DNA from: Saccharum officinarum
Taxonomy: Eukaryota > Streptophyta > Magnoliopsida > Poales > Poaceae
Length of the DNA: 64,000 nt
Direction of reading: 5' to 3'
Assembly: GCA_020631735.1 (NCBI GenBank)
Contig: CM036160.1
Span: 2,030,407 to 2,094,406 of the forward strand
The notes below the pieces were generated by a model that was not told the DNA's origin, searched no databases, and was given only the letters and a program-made list of their open reading frames with translations. Below, in pieces: positions 21,082 through 33,006 of this stretch. A program made the position numbers and the translations under genes. Positions within the stretch are counted from its first letter, which is position 1, and every line of letters begins with the position of its first letter.

Positions 21082-21440
21082 GATAGTGTCCTGCGTTAGT
21101 AGCTAGACTTTGTCGCGATAGCCTTCTTTTGGTTTCCATGTGTCATGTTTGTATCCTGTTCGACCTTGAGACTGACGATCTTTTGGATCTTGGTTGTGTA
21201 TGCGGTGCCTGAACGCATAAAAGTCCAGTGTATGTATGCTGGCAACGTGGTTGTATGGAACGCGATGTTGCATTTGAAGTAACTTAAATTGGTGCTGTTG
21301 TTTTAATTGGAATGTGATTATTGTGCCTCTGTTTTCTTGTATGACTTGTTCTCTCCAATGAATTCAGTATGGCATGATCGTTCGTTCAAATACAATTTCT
21401 ACAACTTAGCTCAATTGTTGCTTGTTACTGAAATATGCAG

Positions 21441-22520
21441 ATGGCAAACACTCGCCGTGCCACGTATGAAGCCGCTGAAACCGGTGGTAACGGTGCAGGG
21501 GCTGGTGGAAGTGGTGCAAACAACGTCAACCACCAGGGACCACAGCCAGAGCCACATTTGCCCCCTCCTCCACCGCTCACTGCAGAGGTGTTCTTCACGC
21601 AGTTCCTTGGAAGTCAACGCAATGCGAGCAGTCACAGAGGAATATGGAAGATTTTCTGCGTACCATCGCTGAAAATGTTCAAAGAGGTAATAATCAAGGT
21701 GGTGGCCATGGGGTGAACCAGTACAGCAGTTTCAAGGATTTCATGGATACTAGGCCACCTATTTTTAAGGAAGCAGCAGAGCCACTCGATGCTGAAGAAT
21801 GGATCAACACTATGGAAGATAAATTCCGTGTGCTGAGGCTGACAGAAGTTCTAAAAACAGAGTATGCTGCACATCAGCTACAGGGACGGCAGGAATGTGG
21901 TGGAAACATCACCGCACCACTTTTCCTCCCAATACTCAGATTACTTGGAGAGATTTCACTGAAGCTTTTAAGGGAGTTTATATTCCCCAGGGTTGGTTGA
22001 AATGAAGCTTGGAGAGTTCTTAGCCTTGAATCAGGGTACCAAGACCGTGACGCAGTATCTGCATGCCTTTAACAACTTGTGTCGTTATGCTCCCGACATG
22101 GTCGACACAGATGCAAAGAGGATTGCTAGTTTCAAGAGAGGGTTAAGTCCGAAGATGATGAAGCATGTGGGTACCAATACCCGCATCAGATTCAACGACT
22201 TCATCAGTGATTGTTTGAAGCAAGAAAAGAACAATAACGCCTACACCGCATCCAAGAATCGCAAGAGGGTGTTTGAGTCTGGACCATCCCAGTCCAGAGT
22301 TGTCACTGCAAATCGCTCTTCTTATCGTCCGTCCGCACCTGGTGCAAGGTTCAGGCCGCCACAACATAAAGCTCAGAACTACAAGGGACCACAGAAGCCG
22401 TACAAGATGGCCGTGCCGCCAGCAAAGATCACCGCAGCTGCAGAACAGAACAACTCCAAGGGAGCTATAGGGTCTGCTGGTACAGTAAAGGGGCCCTGCT
22501 ACAATTGTGGTCAGCCAGGC
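21441..22520 (+). pseudogene. Tekay gag with frameshifts
   Basis: Gag starts at MANTRRATYE (21441). Retrotransposon-gag signatures are [33 protein letters not shown] and [12 protein letters not shown]. Single-base shifts are inferred at about 21620-21632, 21885 and 21990, since the conserved blocks lie in three successive frames. The CCHC knuckle [14 protein letters not shown] (near 22498-22540) ends the gag part. Confidence 0.88.
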
Positions 22521-25022
22521 CACTTTTCAAAGTTCTGCCCTTATCCGCCTAAAAAGAAGCAACAGACTTACAATGCTCGTGTACACCACACCACCGTTGA
22601 TGAGGTTCCTGAAGGAGAGCCTGTAACTGCCGGTAAGTTTCTTGTGAACCATCACCCTGCAGTTGTTCTTTTTGATTCTGGATCTTCGCATTCTTTTATG
22701 AGTCAAGCATTTGCACGGAAGCATGAACAACTATGCACAGAGTTGGGTTATGGTTATCGCATAAGTTCAGCAGGAGCTGATGTGTTAACCAATAAGATGG
22801 TTAGAGGGGCAACCCTTGAGTTATGTAGTCGGAAGTTCCGAGTAAACCTAATAGTTATGCCTGGACTAGTTTTGGATGTAATAATAGGAATGAACTGGAT
22901 GAAAGACTGGGGAGCAGTCATAGATACAGCCAGTCGGATGCTTACCCTTAAGGATCCCCAGGCAGAGGGTACTTTCCGGGTACCTTTGCCTAAAAGAACA
23001 GACCTTGTGAGTGTGACATGTGCCATGGAAGTTGTTCCTATCCACCAGATCCCGGTAGTGTGTGAGTTCCCGGATGTGTTTCCAGATGAGTTACCTGGCC
23101 TTCCTCCAGATAGAGATGTTGAGTTTGGAATCGAGTTGATCCCCGGGACAGCTCCTATTTCAAGGAGACCCTATCGGATGCCTCCGGATGAGTTAGCTGA
23201 GTTGAAGAAACAACTGGAAGAATTGCTAAAGAAGGGGTTTATCCGCCCAAGTAAGTCTGAATGGGGATGTCCTGCCCTGTTCGTAAAGAAAAAGAAAGAG
23301 GGTACTCTCAGGATGTGTGTAGATTACCGACCTCTTAATGCTGTAACTATCAAGAATAAATATCCCTTGCCTCATATCGATGTTCTGTTTGATCAGTTGG
23401 CTAAGGCTAGAGTGTTCTCCAAGATAGACCTAAGATCAGGGTATCATCAGATAAAGATTAGGCCAAAAGATGTTCCGAAAACCGCCTTTTCTACCAGATA
23501 CGGGTTGTACGAGTATCTTGTTATGTCTTTTGGCTTAACAAATGCTCCTGCATATTTTATGTATCTGATGAATACGGTTTTCATGCCAGAGTTGGACAAG
23601 TTTGTGGTTGTCTTCATCGATGACATTCTTATATACTCCGAGAATGAGAAAGATCATGAGGAGCATCTGAGAATTGTCTTAACCAGACTGAGAGACCATA
23701 AGTTATATGCTAAGTTCAGCAAATGTGAATTTTGGTTGAAGAAAGTTCCCTTCCTCGGTCATATTCTATCTGAGAATGGAGTTTCTGTAGATCCGAGTAA
23801 AGTGCAAGAGGTTATGGATTGGAAGACTCCAACCACGGTGTCAGAAGTCAGAAGTTTCCTAGGGTTAGCTGGTTACTATCGCCGCTTTATCCCAGACTTC
23901 TCGAAGATTGCCAAGCCAATGACAAGTCTGCTACAGAAAGATCATAAGTTTGTGTGGACAGAGGAGTGTGAGACAGCTTTCCACACCTTGCGGAAACTGT
24001 TGACTACTGCTCCAGTTCTTGCACAGCCCGACATCGAGAAACATTTTGATGTGTTCTGTGACGCATCAAAAACAGGATTAGGATGTGTTCTGATGCAAGA
24101 AGGAAGAGTTATTGCTTATGCCTCCCGGCAATTGAGAAAACATGAAATCAATTATCCGACACATGATCTTGAGCTTGCCGCTGTAGTGCATGCCTTGAAG
24201 ATTTGGAGACACTATTTACTTGGTAATGTGTGCAATATTTTCACCGATCATAAGAGTCTCAAGTACATTTTTACCCAACCAGAATTGAACATGAGACAGC
24301 GAAGATGGTTAGAACTAATCAAGGATTACAACTTAAATGTACAGTATCACCCTGGAAAAGCCAATGTGGTAGCTGATGCTTTGAGTCGAAAGTCACATTG
24401 TCTGAATATGCAACCCTTGCTGGAAGATGGTTTCAATCTAATGCACCCTACCGTGTTACATAGTATTCAGATCAGTTGCTCCTTGGAGAGTAAGATAATA
24501 GAAGGTCAGAAGGCAGACCAAGGGATTTTCCACATCAAAAAGAAGAGTAAAGAAGAACCCTCGAAACACTTCAGGGTGGATGAGCAAGATGTGTTGTGGT
24601 TCGACAACCGTCTTGTTGTTCCAAAGGATAGAGAGCTTAAGAATAAAATTTTGGACGAAGCTCATCTTTCTAAGTTGTCCATTCATCCTGGCAGCAGTAA
24701 AATGTATCAAGAGCTAAAACCTCATTTTTGGTGGACAAAGATGAAGAAGGAAATTGCAGCTTATGTAGCCAGATGTGACACATGTTGCAGAGTGAAAGCG
24801 ATTCACATGAAACCTGCCGGATTGCTACAACCTTTGTCAGTACCTAGTTGGAAGTGGGATGATATATGTATGGATTTCATCACGGGTCTGCCCACTACTC
24901 AAAAAGGTCACGATTCAATTTGGGTAATTGTGGATCGTCTTACCAAGACAGCTCACTTTTTGCCTGTCAAACAGAATATAGACCACCTCAGTATGCCGAG
25001 AAGTATATTGCAGAGATTGTGA
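22521..25022 (+). pseudogene. Tekay pol: protease, RT, RNase H, start of integrase
   Basis: An uninterrupted frame (open since 21993) encodes the aspartic protease ([11 protein letters not shown]), reverse transcriptase ([34 protein letters not shown]), RNase H ([33 protein letters not shown]) and the integrase zinc region ([15 protein letters not shown]) up to the first catalytic Asp region (DFITGLP). A frameshift near 24965-25000 closes the frame at 25022; conserved integrase sequence continues in another frame. Confidence 0.92.
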
Positions 25023-25959
25023 GATTGCATGGCATACCAAAGACTATAGTGTCTGACAGAGGGTCACAGTTCACTGCTCACTTTTGGAGCATTTACACAA
25101 AGGTTTGGGGACTAGTCTGATTCGTAGCACTGCCTATCATCCTCAAACAGATGGTCAGACTGAAAGAGTTAATGCTGTTTTGGAGGATATGTTAAGAGCC
25201 TGCGTGTTGTCTTCCAGAGGTTCATGGGAATCATGGTTACCATTAGCAGAGTTCGCGTATAATAATAGCTATCAAGAAAGTATCAAGATGGCACCTTTTG
25301 AGGCTCTGTATGGCCGAAAGTGTAGAACACCTTTGAACTGGATTGAACCAGGAGAAAGAAGGTATTATGGGATTGACTTCGTGGAGGAAGCCGAAAAGAA
25401 AGTTCATATCATCCAGCAAAATATGAGAGCCGCTCAGTCACGTCAGAAAAGTTATGCAGATAAGAGAAGGAGACCGCTTGTGTTTGAAGTTGGTGACTAT
25501 GTTTATCTAAAAGTCACGCCGATGAAAAAGAAACGGTTTGGTATACGCAGAAAGCTTGCCGCTAGATTTGTTGGACCTTACAAAATCTTAGAAAGGAAGG
25601 GTCCAGTGGCTTACAAATTGGATTTGCCAGAAGCAATGGGTGCTGTATTCCCAGTTTTTCACGTATCACATCTGAAAAAGTGTTTGCGCGTTCCAGAGGA
25701 AAGGATTGAACCTCGAGGCATAAAACTTAAGTCAGATTTGGTGTATCGTGAGCAGCCAGTTCGAATCTTGGATTCCAAGGAGAGGGCTACTCGAAACAGT
25801 ATGGTGAAAACATATAAGATACAATGGAGTCATCATGATGAAGGGGATGCATCTTGGGAAACGGGCGAATACTTACAAAAAGCTTACGAAGATTTTTATA
25901 ATAAATGGTTCGTAACTCAAATCTCGGGACGAGATTTTTCTAAGGGGGAAAGGCTGTAA
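25000..25959 (+). pseudogene. Tekay integrase core and chromodomain
   Basis: The integrase core continues with VSDRGSQFTAHFW, then shifts frame once more near 25085-25090, and goes on as YHPQTDGQTERVN (catalytic Glu) and a GPYKIL module (GPF/Y type). A chromodomain closes the protein at about 25749-25899, with PVRILDSKER, YKIQWSHH and DASWETGEYL. Chromovirus chromodomains are known to target integration to H3K9-methylated chromatin. The stop at 25957-25959 overlaps the LTR start. Confidence 0.9.
25943..25953 (+). other. Tekay polypurine tract
   Basis: AGGGGGAAAGG immediately precedes the 3' LTR start TGTAACA at 25955. It primes plus-strand DNA synthesis. Confidence 0.8.
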
Positions 25960-28900
25960 CACTCCGATGTTACGCAATGCATTTTGTATGGCAATCATAT
26001 TGCATAGCATTTATATCATTATAATCATGTGTGATAATGGTATAATTTGAGTAAATTAAAAGCTTGAAAATGAGATAATTTGATGAGCTATATTAATATG
26101 ATAATTACATTACACCGAAAGCCTTGCAACTATAATTCTTACATCACTTAAAACCCTAGTTCAATTTTTGGAGCAGCTAGATGACTCAAATTTTGTCAAA
26201 ACTTGTTCAAAATTATTCCTGAAAAATATTCAAAAATATTCCCTATTTTTGCTTTTATTCTGCCATTCAAAATCTATCAAGAATTTTCAGTTGGCCCCTT
26301 AATCAAAGTTGTAGAGAATTTAATTCTAAGCAACTTTTATTTTTGGGTCAATTCCAGAAAACGTCTCCCTCTTGTTCAAAATGTAGTTTGAAGTTTGAAA
26401 TTCTTTGGATTTGAATTTTTGGAAATTGGAAAAACGAATTTTCGCCTTAGCAGGCCGCGGCCTCACTTCCCAGCCCGCTCGCGAAGCCGCCCGGCCCAGC
26501 CAGCGCGCGCGCGCGCCCGCGCGACGCAGGCGGCCCGGCCCGCGTCCGCTCGGCCTCCTCCTTCCCTTCCCGCTCGCCCCTCGCTTCGTGTCCGCCGCGG
26601 CAGAACGCGCCCGCCGCGTGGCGACGCATGCCGGCGACGCGCCGCGTGGCCACCGTGAACCCCGCGCCCGCGTCCAGCTTCAAAACGGCCGAGCGCTGGG
26701 TCTCCCTCCCATTTCCGCCTCGCTCGCTCCCTCTCTTCCTCCCTCCAGCGCCATCCACCGCGGAACGCCGCTCGCCACCGCGCACCACCGCCACCTCCGC
26801 CTTGTTCCGGCATCGGTAGACCGCCTCCGTTCGATTGCCTGTGCACGAAGCTCCGCCACCTCCTCTTCTCCTCCGAATGGACCTTCGTTTGCCCTGTTCG
26901 CATACGGTACGGCTCAATCGAGTTTTCCTCGCCGCGCCACCGCGTCGGTACCGCCGGGCTTGCGCTCCGCCCACCGTCTTCCTCGCTCCCTCTCCATCCC
27001 CCTGACCCTCTCTCTCGGGTTCGCTACCTCCTCGCGAACACCGTGCGCGGGCTCGCTGGTCGGGTCGTGGCCGGAGATGGCCGTTGGCCGTCGGCCATCG
27101 CCACGCCGTCGCGGTCAGGGACGCCGACAAGGCCGCCCCGTTCTTTCCCACCCGCAGCCTCCTCTGGGCCACCGCCCTCTGGGCCGCGCCTCCGAGTGGG
27201 CCGGCTCACCGTTTCGTCCGCGCGCGCGAGCAGGCCGAGAACGGCCACGGGCCGGTTGTTTTCCACGGGCCGGCCCAATATCCTTAACGAAAAATCATTT
27301 TCTGTTTTCTATTAATATTCATGATGAAAAACACTTTGGAAAATGTTTTCTTGGTCATTTTAGCTCCAAAAATGGTGAAATAAATTTCTATGTACTCTTT
27401 GGAACCAGATCTATGATATAAAAGTATTGCATGTGAAATTTGAGATACTTTTCTGTAGAGTTTTAATTAACTAGTGAAATGGCTGTTTTCTTGATAAATG
27501 CTTAATAAATTCTAGAAAAATCAGAAAAATATGATTCCAAGTTTATTAATCTTTTTATGCCATGTACTGGCTAGGAAAAATTTTATCTCATGTCTGTTCT
27601 ATAGAAAAATATATAGGTGTAGTTCAAGTGCTTTCTATCACTAGTATTTGTTATTTTTGTTATATAAATAAATTTGAATAAAACATGCAAGTGATAAATT
27701 TTCTATAGTGTTTGTTTACTGTGTAGGAAGTAGTAAAATTTCTAAATCTGTTGTTTGATACTTTTCATAATGTGAAGTATTTTAAATATTCATTTAGGCC
27801 TTAATTTGATTATTTTTGTATAGTCAGTTCTAGTAATCCAAATACAATGAAAATCTTATGTCAAGCTAGTTTTGATATTAGTAACCCACTGTAATTTTCT
27901 AAGCTTTTTCTGTGCCATTAAACTATGTGTTGCTGTTCAAGCATAGTGCTAATTAGGGTTTACATCCACTCTTTAATGCAAGATTAGTTAGTAAACTATA
28001 CTTTGGTGTATCTTTGAAGCATCTTGAGTATTAAAGTGTCTTTGCATGGTAGAGAATAGTGGTGGTAGTTTTCGAGTACATGTTCTTGGATGACGTAGAC
28101 TACCTTATAGAAGAGTCATAAGTTCCACGTAATCCAAAGATCGTAACATGCTCATTTGCATATCATTCATTCATCATCATCATCTCCTGTCACCTCTGCA
28201 ATGCACTTATGCATGATGCACTCATACTTCTGCATCATACAGGATCGCAGGAAGTGGCTCCGGCAGTAGTTCCCGAGGACGCAGAGGAGCAGCTCGAGGT
28301 GCCAGAGCCGGAGTTGACAGAAGCAGAAGAGGAGGCCAGTGAAGACCTTCCGGAGTGCCCCGACCATCGTCCGAGTTCCTTTGAGCGAGGCAAGCCCCGG
28401 AGCATTTCTCCCTCGGTTTGCAAATAATTTATTATTAACTTTACTTAATTTGATGCATTACGTTTAGGAGTTGTTTGCAAACGTTGTTGCATTATACCTT
28501 GTCTCACCTTGCTTTACCCGATCCTTGTTTACCCTGGTGTCCACGGTCAATAATTGCTTAGCTTGCTTAGACCGGTAGAAGTCGGGTGATTGCCTGTCAT
28601 CCGCGAGCTATAGGGGATTACCTGGATCTATGTGAAAGAATGTCATGTGAGAATAACTAAGTGTCGAAATGAATCTGAGACTGGGCGGAAGCTTGCAGGG
28701 TTCTGGACTGTAGTGTCTTCCGTCTGTGTCGATTAAGGACCGTCCGTTGTCGGGCCTCGAGTCATGTTGAACGCATGCCTCACATTTAGCTGGCCGAATA
28801 AAGTACCTTTCGACCGCGAAGCTGGGAGATTATTCGGGCCGAGTGGATTGCCCGCAACGCACTGTACCGGAGCAGTAGTGGCAGGAAACGGGGGCGCGAT

Positions 28901-29859
28901 GATAAGGCCAAAGAGTAGTCGGGCGGCCCCCGGGTACATGTGGTTCCTGGCAAGCTCGCGACTTTACCTGAATGGTTGACTCGGTGACCAATACCTCACT
29001 TTAGCGGGTGAGTGAGGTTTGTGTGAGGAATAAATTACCAGCTGGTCAATAATCGATTCGAATCGCCATCGTTCACTGGATAGTGAACACTTGACTTGAG
29101 TTACTTCATCGTAGAAAAATTTGATGAAACACTTGGATAGTTATGAGAAAAATGATGTGGTAATTATTGTTAATGCTCAATGGTAATCCTTGCTTGCTTA
29201 ATTACCTGGTTACTCTAGCATAAGTTCAAATATAGTTGACAGGGAAATAAAGCTTTAAAATACTACCTGTTTTTGCAAAAAGGACTGCTAAGTTAAAAAT
29301 GCTTTTCATGCAAAGGAGTCAGCTACCCCACCAAAAAGCCTATCATGATCCTTGGTGTCTTTTATTTTGGTTCTGTCGGGTAAGTCTAGCTGAGTACCTT
29401 CTCGTACTCAGGGCTTTGTTCCCACTTGTTGCAGATGGACAGATGTACTATGGTTATTGTATCAACTGTCTCTACCCTGCGATGGGCGAAGCTTAGGACC
29501 ATGGGCAATGGTCACTCACTACTTCTCGCCTGATGCTTTTGCTGGAGATGATCGCAAGCTGGCACTTTATCTCAAAACAAGGTGTGTGTGCGTGTTTTAA
29601 ACTAATGCTTCCGCTACTTTTATTCGAACTTGGTTTGTAATAACTATGTTTAAACTCCGATGTACTTTGTGCTGCGAACTTCTATGTAACTTATGACGGT
29701 AACCGCTGAACTTAGTACGATCTTGGCTGTTATGTGAATGGTTTGAAATCCGTCGAGATTTCATGGACTACCGGGTTATACGGGCTTAAGTTTGTTAAAT
29801 TGTCCTGCCGTTGGATGATTTTCTTACTTAATCTCGTATAATTGGGCGGTTCTGTTACA
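25955..29859 (+). repeat. Tekay 3' LTR
   Basis: The LTR starts TGTAACACTCC and ends TCTGTTACA, giving inverted termini TGTAACA/TGTTACA. The first ~480 bp are AT-rich, followed by a GC-rich block at 26440-27290, an AT-rich stretch to ~28150, and a conserved small coding-like block at 28243-28427. Proline/arginine-rich open frames in the GC block are composition artefacts, not genes. A stem CTGAGTAC/GTACTCAG lies at 29390-29411. Confidence 0.88.
28209..28427 (+). CDS. Small acidic ORF inside the Tekay LTR, conserved with the second element
   Basis: This 72-codon frame is Glu-rich and ends with a GKPRSI motif before TAA. A CATACAG splice-acceptor-like site precedes the block at 28242. The minus-strand LTR contains a matching block (35270-35413) that is also acidic and ends GKPRCI then TAA. 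Conservation of frame and end in otherwise diverged LTRs suggests coding or leader function. The product is unknown, and it could instead be a conserved untranslated element. Confidence 0.4.
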   Translation: MHDALILLHHTGSQEVAPAVVPEDAEEQLEVPEPELTEAEEEASEDLPECPDHRPSSFERGKPRSISPSVCK

Positions 29860-32158
29860 CCAATTCATAACATAAACTGTAATCCATTGGCTTCACAGTC
29901 GTACAATTGCAATGATTCTTTCTACTGAGTGCATCAGCAATAACATTCGCTTTTCCAGGGTGATAGTGTACTTCTAAATCATAGTTCTTTATTAACTCAA
30001 GCCACCTTCTTTGCCTCATATTCAATTCTGACTGAGTAAAGATATACTTTAGGCTCTTGTGATCTGTATACATGTGGCAAGTATTACCTAATAAGTAATG
30101 ACGCCAGATTTTCAATGCATGAACCACAGCTGCTAGTTCAAGATCATGTGTCAGATAATGCTCTTCATGGCGCTTCAACTGTCTCGAGGCATAAGCAATG
30201 ACTCTGCCTTCTTGCATCAATACGCAACCAAGGCCAATACCCGAGGCATCACAGTAAACATCAAATGGCTTTTCTATATCTGGTTGTGCCAAAACTGGAG
30301 CAGTTGTCAATGACTTCTTTAAAATTCTAAAAGCTTTCTCACATTCTGGAGACCATATGAACTTAGTTTGATTCTTCAACAACTCTGTGATTGGCTTGGC
30401 TACCTTTGAAAAGTCAGGTATGAATCGACGGTAATAACCCGCCATTCCCAGAAAACTTCGGACTTCATGAACTGGGATTGGTGGTTTCCAATTCAGAATA
30501 TCTTCCACTTTGCCAGGATCTACTGCTACTCCTTCGGCTGACAACACATGTCCTAAGAATTGCACTTCTCTTAACCAAAACTCACATTTACTGAACTTGG
30601 CATACAGTTGGTGATCTCTCAGACGAGTCAGAACAACTCTGAGATGCTCAACATGCTCTTCTTCACTTTTGGAGTATACCAGAATATCATCAATAAACAC
30701 AACCACAAACTTGTCAAGTTCCGGCATGAAAACTGAATTCATCAGATACATGAAATGTGCCGGTGCATTGGTGAGACCAAAAGACATAACTAGGTACTCA
30801 TACAGTCCATATCTGGTGGTGAATGCAGTCTTTGGGATATCTTCAGGTCGAATCTTGATTTGATGGTACCCTAATCGAAGATCGATCTTGGAAAATACCT
30901 TTGCCCCCGCAAGCTGATCAAAGAGTAGATCAATGCGAGGCAACGAATATTTATTCTTAATGGTTACTTCATTCAGCGGTCGATAGTCAACACACATCCT
31001 TAAAGTCTGATCTTTCTTCTTAACAAAAAGAGCTGGACATCCCCATGGTGAGGAACTGGGTCTGATAAAACCTTTGTCACGTAACTCTTGCAATTGATCC
31101 TTAAGTTCTGCCAATTCATTGGGTGGTATTCTATAAGCTCTCCGGGATATTGGGGCAGTACCCGGTTTTAACTCAATCACAAACTCTACATCTCTGTCCG
31201 GTGGCAGACCTGGTAGATTATCTGGAAACACATCTAGAAATTCACAGACTACCGGTATATCACAAATCTCCTGTACTGAAGTTGCACATATCCTTTCAAC
31301 TGTTCTCTTTGGGATAGGAAGTTGGATAAGAAGATGAGATTTATTATCTGGCAGGTTCAATCTTATAGTTCTGTGCAGTGCATCTATAAGGGCTCCTCTT
31401 TGGTACATCCAATTCATACCCAGGATTACATCTATATCATGTTTCTGTAATATTATCATTGAGGTAGGGAATATATGCCCACCTAGCTCTATAGGTACGT
31501 CACGTACCATCTCCTTAGTACACAGTCGTCCCCTGGGCGACTGGATAAAGAAATCTTCTTGTGTTCCCATAATTGGAATGTCATGCTTAACAACAAAGGT
31601 GCGATTTATGAATGTATGTGATGCACCTGAATCAAATAAGAGTACTGCTGGATGATTAGCAACAGGGAACATACCCATCATAACAGGTTCTCCCTCTGGG
31701 ATTGCACTTGCTTGAGTGTAGAATATACGTCCGATCTTCTTCTTCTCACCCTTACCCTTCTGAACATTCAGATTATTATTCTTGCTCTGAGGTTGTTGCT
31801 GTTGTGGTACGGGAGCTCTGGGATAATTGGGATTGTACTGCCTTGGATACGGACAGTCCTTGGAAAAGTGGCCTGGCTTTCCACAATTGTAGCAGGGAAA
31901 GTTATGGGTTACTGGAGTCTGGTTTCGAATATCAGGGGCATTCGGCTGCTGTGGATATTGCGAAATTGCGGCAGGATGGAAAAACATCTGCGGCTGAGCT
32001 TGGTACTGCGGTGGACGATAAGTTGGGCGGAAATGGTTCTGAGGGTGATAAACAAACTTCTGGCGCTTCTTAATGCCGCCAGACGGACTTGAAAATACTG
32101 GCTTCTTTTTCTTCGACTCTTTGTGCAGTCGGGACTTCTCTTCTGACGCAATAGCCAC
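29860..32158 (-). pseudogene. Tekay-like pol: zinc knuckle, protease, RT, RNase H
   Basis: A continuous minus-strand frame carries [14 protein letters not shown] (about 31857-31897), the protease [13 protein letters not shown] blocks ([34 protein letters not shown]) and RNase H ([24 protein letters not shown]). All catalytic motifs look intact. The frame is truncated at the 3' end by the inserted LTR. It joins gag in frame, separated by the TAG stop described in the gag entry. Confidence 0.92.
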
Positions 32159-32833
32159 ATTGACTATCTCATGGTAAGTGGCATTATAGCAGGTGACTAA
32201 TGCTTCCTAGATTCTGGTACTCAAACCTCTCATGAAACAACTCTTCTTCTTTGCATCTGTATTCACATATTCAGCTGCATACTAGGACAGATAATTGAAT
32301 TTGCCCACATACTGCAGAACTGTCTGGTTCCCTTGCTTCAGTGAGAGAAACTCCTCTAGCTTCATGGCCATGACACCATCTGGGATATAATGTGCTCTAA
32401 AGGCTTCACGAAACTCCTGCCAAGTGACACGGTGGCCAGCAGGCCGTGCGGCGACCAGATTCGCCCACCACGCCCCTGCGGCACCTCTGAGCTGCTGTGC
32501 TGCAAACACAGGCTTCTGGTGCTCTGTACACTGTAAAAGTTCAAACTTCTGCTCCATGGTACGGAGCCAGTCATCCGCCTCTAGCGGCTCATCTGCCTTT
32601 GAGAACACTGGTGGTCGGGTATCGGTGAAATCCACATAAGTGGTTTCCCCTCCATTGTTACGGCCTCGACGACCCTGATTCTCATTCTGATTCTGATTCT
32701 GAGCCAACAGGGTAGTGGCATTAACCAGTGCGGCAATAGCTTCTGCCAAGGTGGGTGGAAACGGTGGGGGATTCAGATTATTGTCCCCTTCCTGGGAAGT
32801 TCCAGTACCGTCCATCTGTTGTACACAAACCAT
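32159..32833 (-). pseudogene. Tekay-like gag with two amber stops
   Basis: Gag starts at 32833 (or the second Met at 32815). It has an N-terminal Pro/Gln/Asn-rich part and retrotransposon-gag motifs (DTRPPVF, ADDWLRTMEQKFELL, WQEFREAFRAHYIP, EFLSLKQGNQTV). In-frame TAG codons near 32282-32284 and near 32208 stand where related gags have glutamine (LSQ and RIQ positions). Each is explained by one CAG to TAG transition. No frameshift is needed to continue into pol. Confidence 0.88.
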
Positions 32834-33006
32834 ATTTATTTACATCGCTTTATTGAATTAAAAAGCAGTTAGAACAGAACTTGTATACACACAAACTTAT
32901 CTTACATTATTTCATTACAAACTTGCTCACAAGCAAGAAACTACCCACTAAGGTTCTTAGAAAGCAAGAAAGACTACTATATTACACAACCATCTATGTC
33001 GACCCT

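Larger units (their letters stand above)
20782..29859 (+). mobile_element. Ty3/gypsy chromovirus, Tekay lineage (5' end in gap)
   Basis: Order: extra coiled-coil ORF, gag, protease, RT, RNase H, integrase, chromodomain, polypurine tract, 3' LTR of 3905 bp. RT before integrase defines gypsy. A C-terminal chromodomain with very long LTRs fits Tekay (Del). The 5' LTR and primer site are not visible. Gag has about three single-base frameshifts and integrase two, so this copy is not autonomous as assembled. Its 3' LTR ends directly against the minus-strand element. Confidence 0.92.

Noticed and set aside
26405..27421. 338-codon plus-strand frame and its overlapping antisense frames in the Tekay LTR
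   Set aside because: They are Pro/Arg/Ala-rich frames produced by the GC-rich block of the LTR, open in several frames at once with no domain.
32208..32284. Programmed amber readthrough in the minus gypsy gag
   Set aside because: Two TAGs lie within gag, not at the gag-pol border, and both fit CAG decay.
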